From Haemaphysalis longicornis (lineage: Eukaryota; Arthropoda; Arachnida; Ixodida; Ixodidae): DNA of 64,000 nucleotides. Made by a program: the position numbers and the translations under genes. The stretch spans positions 158,046,977-158,110,976 of the forward strand of contig CM023452.1 of assembly GCA_013339765.2 (NCBI GenBank), in the 5' to 3' direction. Below the pieces are notes generated by a model that did no database searches, had not been told where the DNA came from, and saw nothing but the letters and a program-made list of their open reading frames with translations. Of this stretch, positions 58,134 to 64,000 are shown piece by piece (positions within the stretch are counted from its first letter, which is position 1; the number at the start of each line of letters is the position of its first letter).

Positions 58134-58937
58134 CTAGCAAAATGCTTTCTCTTGGGCACTTCCCCAGCTTAAAGGGGTGCTATCTTTCGTCGAGCCTGTG
58201 AGTGGCTCTGCAATGCGTGCGAAGTTTGCGACGAAGCGCCGGTAGTATGCGCACAGTCCGAGAAATCTGCGCACGCCCTTCTTGTCTTTCGGTCTTGGGA
58301 AGTTCGCTATGGCTGAAGTTTTCGCCGGGTCAAGCATGACTCCCGCGGCGTTGAAGACGTGGCCCAAAAACTTGAGTTCCCCGTACGCGAAGCGGCACTT
58401 TTCAGGCTTCAGCTTCAAACCCGACGCAGGGATGGCCTCGAGTACAGATTCCAACCTTGCAACGTATTCGTTGAAAGTCCGGGCAAATACTACAACGTCG
58501 TCGAGGTATATGAGGCAGGTTTGCCACTTGAGGCCAGCTAACACAGTGTCCGTGACTCGTTGAACCGTTGCTGGTGCCGTGAACAGCGCAAACTGCACTA
58601 CCTTGAACTCGTTTCGGCCGTCCGGGGTTATGAATGTAGTGTTCTCTCGGTCTCTCTCGTCTACTTAAATTAGCCAGTAGCCTGTCTTCAAATCCATCGA
58701 AGAAAAGTACTTTGCGTGGCAGGGGAGGTCGAGGGCGTCGTCGATTCGTGGCAGTGGGTACACGTACTTTTTGGTGATCTTGTTCAGTCGCCGGTAGTCA
58801 ACACAGAACCTTAATATGCCATCCTTCTTCACGAGTACGACCGGCGCCGTCCAGGGGCTTTTTGATGGCTGTATAATGTAGTCACCGAGAATGTCGTCGC
58901 CTTGTGTCTGGATGGCTTCCCGTTCGTGTGAAGGCAC
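58134..58937 (-). pseudogene. Gypsy reverse transcriptase
   Basis: From 58,937 the frame gives QTQGDDILGDYIIQPSKSPW, APVVLVKKDGILRFCVDYRR, LPRIDDALD and FSSMDLKTGYW. After a stop and frameshift at about 58,600-58,670 it continues QFALFTAPATVQRVTD, CLIYLDDVVVFA (YLDD at 58,497-58,508), FLGHVFNAAG and VRRFLGLCAYYRRFV. All seven RT blocks can be placed. The family FGL-x-NAPATFQR motif is FAL-x-TAPATVQR here. Confidence 0.9.
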
Positions 58938-59399
58938 CAGGTACGGTGACTATCGGGTAGGTCGGGCTCCATCTTCGGGTATAATTCGGTGCTTCGCGAG
59001 GGGTGTCTGGCGTAATTTTGAGTTCGAAGAAAAACACTCGCTGTAGCGGCGCAGCAAATCCAATAATTTGTCCTGGTTTTCTTGCGGCAGCGCCGGGTTC
59101 CATTGGAATGGATGCGGCAGCTTGAAAGCATCTGCGCGTGCGCGTTCAAAGTTCGGGACCGCGATAACCTCTCTTGTTTATTGCGTTTCTTTGAGTAACG
59201 CAATTGTAGCACCCTTGTTTAGATGCTGGTACTCCTCCGTGAAATTAGTGACCAAAACGTGTGATTAGCATTCCTTAATGCGCGCAATGCCTCTTGCGAC
59301 GGAGACACCGCGGTCGAGCAGCAGATTTTTGTCACTCTCTACGATGGCGTCGATGTTAGGAGCGGCATCTTAATAGTATACGGCGATCATCGAGATTGC

Positions 59400-60053
59400 G
59401 CGGGGTGGCAGGCTGACGTGATCGTCGGCGATCCTTACAGCAGCACGGTGTTCGGGGTTCGGCTGCGACGTCCTGGAGGAAAAAGTTATCGACTTAGTCT
59501 GCAGATATATTATTGCGTTGTTGTCCGTCAAAATGTCCATCCTGAGAATTATGTCGCGGAAGCAGTTATACAAAAAGACGAACACGGCAGGGTACGTGGT
59601 GCCATCGATGGTGACGCGCGATGTGCACGTTCCACTTGGTGTTACGAGATGGCCCTCTGCTGTGCGTATGTGCGGACCGTTCTATATGGGCTTAACTTTC
59701 TTCAGTTTAGACGCGAATGATCCGCTTATTACTGAGTAGTCGGCTCCAGTATCTATAAGGGCGACTACATCAGAGCAGTCGATGGACACCTTGACGTCGG
59801 GCGCCGCCTTCCTCGAGTTCCGAGTTCGTCGTGGCGTCGCATCTCGGCTTGTGCTTGTTGACGGTCGGGCACTGTGCGTCGTCGTTGTCGTCGTATTCTC
59901 AGGGGTAGGATTGGTATTGTCGTGTTCTGTAGTCACGTCAGGGTTAGGTCGGTTAGGTCGACCCGACATCCACTTCTGGAGGTGAAGTTGCAGAACGGCG
60001 GAAAAACGAAAACCCTTCAACGATGCAACGATTTTCCGAAGACCGTGACTCAC
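59400..60053 (-). pseudogene. Gypsy aspartic protease, fused close to the leader
   Basis: The minus frame from 60,053 has a Thr/Ser/Arg-rich stretch, then VVALIDTGADYSVISGSF (about 59,718-59,770), the retropepsin active site. Downstream pieces RVTIDGTTYPAVFVF and FRDIILRMDIL match the flap and the ILG-x-D-like end. The first codon is only 24 bp from the LTR. No matrix, capsid or zinc knuckle precedes the protease, so gag has been deleted or was never carried. Confidence 0.85.
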
Positions 60054-60076
60054 GACATACCCAGCACCTCACCAGA

Positions 60077-60486
60077 TGTCACGTAGCCACAGACGACACA
60101 GCTGTCATGAAAGAAAACCAAGTTTATTTGAGCGAACTTGTGCTTCCCCTAACAACTCAAAAAATACACGGGCGGCGAAACAGCAGTCAACAGTGACGTG
60201 CACAGACTGGTGTCGGCTAATCGAATGCCGCGGCGTCGGCTCTGCGGAAATTTATCTTTGGGCGCGAGTGTTTCTGAACCGTCAGATTACATCCAGAACA
60301 AAGAAGATTATTCTAGGCTGTTCACGTTAGTTCGGAACGCTCTGCCTATCAGAAGAGATTCCACATGCGGCAAAGAAAGAAAGAATGGAACACGCGCTCC
60401 CCTTGGCACACACATAACACAGACTGGCGCAGCCTGGCGGTAAAAGATGAACATAAATAAGCAAACTCAATGCAAGGTTCGCGGCA
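60077..60486 (-). repeat. LTR, 5' copy on the element's strand
   Basis: A 410-bp LTR running from TGTCACGTAGCC to GTTCGCGGCA, matching 55,906-56,311 with scattered differences and small indels. The adjacent inside sequence on the minus strand is TCTGGTGAGGTGCTGGG. A tRNA primer site should lie here, but I cannot assign the tRNA. Confidence 0.9.
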
Positions 60487-61429
60487 ATATAATGTACCAA
60501 GAAGCCGTACAGTACACCGTTACACCGCTATCCCCCCTACACGAGCACTCCCCGTTTTCTATGTGGCTCTGCGAAGGCCCAGGCATTTCCTATTAGCGCT
60601 ATTCCTGTTATACGTTTCTGTTAGAGTATTTTTTTACGTTGTATTCACATCTTCCGACGCCAATACAACGCAGTCACCGAATTTGTCGCTCAATGGGTAA
60701 TAATATTCTTCCAAATCTAACGCGGGAAAATACCCCAGCCGCAGTGCAACAATCATGCGATTTGTTCCTGGGAGCGACCGAAGTAGCCCACCTGATACAC
60801 AGTAACATACTATGCTTACATGGAATTCTTAAGCCTACAAAAGAGCCGATATTCTGGAGGTCATGTAACTCAAATCCTCTTGGGGGTTCTTGTTCCTCTT
60901 TACGCTCGCGCTTTATTCTTGGCGAGGGCTCATGATCGCGCCCATCAAGGCTACAATTTTCTTCATGTGAAGATTCAAGTTGCGCTCCCGACGGAAATTA
61001 ATCGCTGCGCATTATATAACAGACACTATGGAACATTCATTATTAGATCAATTACAAATACCCGAACAAGTACTGATGATTGTGTTGCTTGGTGTTTAAT
61101 TGCGCAATTCCAACGAGAGCAAAGAGCATCAGAGAAGTTATTTAATGGTTACAGAGAAGTGATTACCACAAAAGGGGGGTATAAAAACGTGCAAGCCGGG
61201 CATAGTAGAATCAATTAAAGATAATGGTAATGGTGGTGCATAGGGCCAGTTTGTATTACACATGATAGGACATGCGGTTTAAAAACTTTACATCTGACAC
61301 ATACTTTAAAACGCATTGGACAGGGACCAAGGCATCGTTATCCGAAAACAACGATTGGTAGAGCGGATTGTGTTGTATGTAGAGTTGTGGAAAGTCTTCG
61401 CTGTTTTATAATGGGGAAGCTAATGCCCT
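60487..61429. other. Unassigned tract
   Basis: An open frame at 60,820-61,218 (132 codons) matches no family I know. No LTR, SINE or inverted-repeat signature is visible. Confidence 0.3.
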
Positions 61430-62126
61430 GTTTCGCCTCAAACAAACGGTTCTGGATATCGACTTATTCGCGTCCCCGCTAAAGGATCTGGCAGAGATTT
61501 GTCCCCCAGCCTCCCGCCTCACTTAAAGCAGTACACGCTCGTAAACTGGAATCCGAAATGGAAAAGTAATTTTTGCAGATTTTTTAGAGCCCCGCAGGTC
61601 ATCCTTCCAATGGCTTTTGGCACGCGGGAGCCTCTTTTTCTACACTAGACGCACTCGTGCACCTGGTGGATTGGTTCCGGCGCACCGCAGGACACTCTGT
61701 TTGTTCTGCGGGGCGGCCGAGTCCACGATGCACATCTTTTGGGAGTGCGCAATTTCGCAGACGCTCTTACGCAAAATAGCCCAAGTATTTGATGTTCCAG
61801 GTATCCCATATCAGACAGTGTGGTTCCTTAACCCACTCCTGCGCGCGGCAATCAATCAGTTTGTTTTGCTCCTTGTGGAATGCTCTTATCAGGTTTGGCT
61901 GGCCCGCTGCGCTGTCACTCACTCTGAGCGGCGACCAGGCCTCCATGAAGTACTTGCAAAAGTGCGGAAAGAGGTCTGGTTTCACCTGCAAAGAGAGCAG
62001 CGCGGCTTAGGGCCCAGGGCTTCATCTCCACCTGGTGTTCACCGGCAGTATTTTTCGAGGAGGCTGGGGGAAACATTTCTGTCACTTACTCATGCTTCTC
62101 CTTTTTTGCAGATTATCAGCACATAA
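61430..62126 (+). pseudogene. LINE C-terminal fragment with RT zinc-binding tail
   Basis: The frame 61,617-62,126 (169 codons) reads AHRRTLCLFCGAAESTMHIF then WECAISQTLLRKI. This C-x-x-C-x-x-x-x-x-x-H-x-x-x-x-C arrangement is typical of the zinc-binding region after some LINE reverse transcriptases. It is followed by a helical tail with W-x-x-R and ERRPGLHEVLAKVRKEVWFH. Upstream of 61,617 the frame is broken, and RT blocks are not seen. It is a different LINE family from the RNase H elements. Confidence 0.6.
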
Positions 62127-62243
62127 GTATCGCGTTAGTAATGGTGTTTCCCCTATCGTACCGTAATGAAGAGACGGCTGACCATCGCCCCCTTATGCCC
62201 AAGGGTAAGGGCCGCCACTCAGAATCAAAAAATACTCCTCTTC

Positions 62244-62260
62244 GGGGGGGGGGGGGGGGG
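62244..62260. repeat. 17-base G run
   Basis: Seventeen consecutive G at the 3' side of the minus-strand LINE. It is prone to length errors in sequencing. Confidence 0.9.
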
Positions 62261-62269
62261 CTCATCATT

Positions 62270-64000
62270 AGTGGCGTAGTTGAGTGATGATGGTTGGCTG
62301 GGTTCTGTAGCCCTGCGGTGCGGCACTCATGTGCCAAACCCTCCACCATCTTACAACGATAAGTGTTTGTGCGGTGTTGTGTCAAGTGCCTTGCATTGAA
62401 TGAGTATACGGACTACGAATACGGCCTCTCCACACCTGCTACCCAGGGGTCTTGTAGATCCCGTGAGCAGATACGAGAGAGCTGCATGTGAGTGCCCTAC
62501 CTGTAGCCTAGCCAAAGCGACTTCTGTTTGTCTGTTGCGTGTGTCGGTAGTGTATGGTCTCAAGTGTGGCCTAAATACGTATAACGTGCTTGCCATGTTT
62601 TACGAAGTTGTTGTCCAATGTGTGGCTTCATGCCAGTGTACGGTACTGTTGTTATATCAACTGTGCTTTGTAGTGCAGCATCGGCAGCCATTTCATCAGC
62701 AACTCATTCCCAAGGATCGCACAGTGCCCTGGAACAGAGCATTTAGTTATATCAAGGTTGGCGGTACATGCGGATAGAAGAGCCTTAAAATAACATTAAC
62801 TACACAGTTTTTAGATTGTTTGTTGGATGACAGAGCACGTACAACGCTGAGGGAGTCCGTATACACGATGGAGTTTAGAAATTTGCGTTGGGCAATGTGA
62901 TCCAAAACAATCAAGATTCCGTGGGCTCCTGCCGTGATATACTGTTCTGGGCATTCATCATTTCACAGACACGAAAGTTCGGTCCGTGCGCTGCCAAAGA
63001 CAGAGCGGTAGCAGTCTTTGACACGATAACTATAAAATTCACACACTGGTATTTATCCTGCACAAACAAGAAATCTGCAGAATCGCAATTCTTGGTGCAC
63101 TGCTCTTATCAAGCTGCGTAAAACACAGGTCACAGAACACAGGGTGCAGATTCTGTGATGGGTGTCTTGTTAATGTCTGAAAGGCGACCTTTAGCTGAGG
63201 GGCTTCCTCTCTTAAACTAAGTGAATAAGGTAGAGAGATGGAAGGGCGGTTTAAAAACAGTTGCGATGAGGTATCGTTAATGGTGGAATTAAAAGAGTGG
63301 TCAGTCAGGGGTATGATTTTCGAGGCATACAACCAGTCCATGTAAATCCTCTGGTTCTATAGGTACCATTTATCACACTAAGCTTGGATGCTCGGAACTG
63401 GGCTTGTGCGAAAAGCGCCACACGCAATGCGTAGCCGCAGATCCAGCACTGTGTCGAGAATTTGTAGAGCCGTTTTTGTTGCAGACAAATAAACGACACG
63501 TCCATGGTCCAATCGAGACCCCACCACGCTGGTAAAAATGCGTAACAGGAGTTGCTTGTCCGTTGCATAGGACTGATGTGAGAGAATTTTAATAATGTTG
63601 ATTACTTTTAGCATTTGGGATTCAGTTGTTAAACGTAAGGAATGAATGTCAGTTTTTTATTCAAACAATGCACCTAAAAACTTGTGTTCGTTTTTACGGG
63701 AATCGAGGCACCATTTAGAGTAATGCCTGCTTCCGTATGAATCACACGCTTCCTGGAGATAACAACACAGGTGCTTTTTTCTGGGTTTACTTTAAAACCG
63801 TTCTTGTCTGCCCAGCTGGTCAGATTTCTGACACCGAGCTGGACATGACGCTCACAGATGGACACATTGCATGATATAAAAGATACCTGGATGTCGTTTA
63901 CATACATTGAATAAGAAATTGTAGGTGGTAGTGCGTTCCTAAGGGAGTTTGTCTTAAGTATGAACAGAGTGCATCTTAAAACTCCACCTTGTGGAGCACT
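62270..64000 (-). pseudogene. RNase H-bearing LINE ORF2, same family as 39,699-45,261 (partial)
   Basis: Minus-strand frames from the window end read MYVNDIQVSFISCNVSICER then HVQLGVRNLTSWADKNGFKV (63,907-63,780). VINIIKILSHQSYATDKQLL follows at about 63,610, then FLNRPSISLPYSLSLREEAP (about 63,250) and, near 62,596-62,390, DTRNRQTEVALARLQVGHSH and CGEAVFVVRILIQC. They align in order with ORF2 of the 39.7-kb LINE. The catalytic YVDD is YVND here. RNase H between 62,600 and 63,040 is badly decayed. The 3' end is an ACCATCATCAC-type tail near 62,280. The 5' part lies beyond the window. Confidence 0.87.

Larger units (their letters stand above)
55906..60486 (-). mobile_element. Ty3/gypsy LTR retrotransposon, complete ends, gag missing
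   Basis: LTRs at 55,906-56,311 and 60,077-60,486 both begin TG and end CA. They are flanked by a 4-bp duplication ATAT (55,902-55,905; 60,487-60,490). Inside on the minus strand are protease, RT, RNase H and integrase remains in gypsy order, and a polypurine tract. The internal region is about 3.8 kb, and its first frame reaches the protease almost at once, so gag is absent. LTRs differ at many positions (my rough estimate is over 10%), so the insertion is old. No env is seen. Confidence 0.92.

Noticed and set aside
60820..61218. 132-codon ORF between the gypsy element and the LINE fragment
   Set aside because: No domain or family signature and no duplicate copy for comparison, so it is left unassigned.

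Overview
The window looks like intergenic DNA from a hard tick (Ixodidae). The evidence is a degenerate Ruka-type tRNA-derived SINE, an RTE/BovB-like LINE, RNase H-bearing LINEs with tick-like ORFs, a Penelope-like element, pogo-type remnants and Ty3/gypsy elements in one AT-leaning tract. The species is inferred and no marker gene is present. I found no intact host gene, rRNA, canonical tRNA gene or CRISPR array. Nearly every recognisable coding stretch is a broken transposable-element (TE) ORF.

The dominant feature is a large direct duplication. Copy A (about 30-16,700) and copy B (about 33,640-55,875) carry the same series of landmarks in the same order. The series is: a THAP9/P-element-like transposase relic, a CpG-rich non-coding tract, a long inverted-repeat (foldback) element with tRNA-like modules, a gypsy RNase H fragment, about 295-bp tandem repeats, and an RTE LINE pair with outward-facing 3' ends. 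Alignable stretches look roughly 15-20% diverged by eye. Each copy then changed independently. A alone has an insertion at 148-565, a rearranged Penelope-like element with a gypsy integrase fragment (8,953-11,620), and about 320 bp near 13,756. B alone has a pogo-type deletion derivative (35,323-35,930), a 5.6-kb LINE with a 17-bp target duplication (39,699-45,261), a 0.4-kb inverted-repeat element (47,027-47,427), and an unidentified 2.8-kb segment (48,609-51,430). B also lacks A's roughly 3.5-kb PLE/integrase block.

Between the copies (16,700-33,640) lie a Ruka-like SINE, a pogo-type element (23,613-24,288) that carries a 30-bp near-perfect palindrome flanked by a direct repeat, and an internally scrambled RNase H LINE (29,134-31,420). 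The rest is featureless to my reading.

After copy B sits a complete-ended Ty3/gypsy element on the minus strand (55,906-60,486), with two LTRs, a 4-bp target duplication, a polypurine tract and PR-RT-RH-IN remains, but no gag. Next come a LINE 3' fragment with a zinc-binding tail (about 61,430-62,126) and a minus-strand LINE of the same family as the 39.7-kb element, running off the window end.

The most interesting items are the paired P-superfamily relics, the tRNA-module foldback element, the tiny palindromic insertion with its empty site in the other copy, and the duplication itself, whose copies act as filled/empty-site controls for several insertions.
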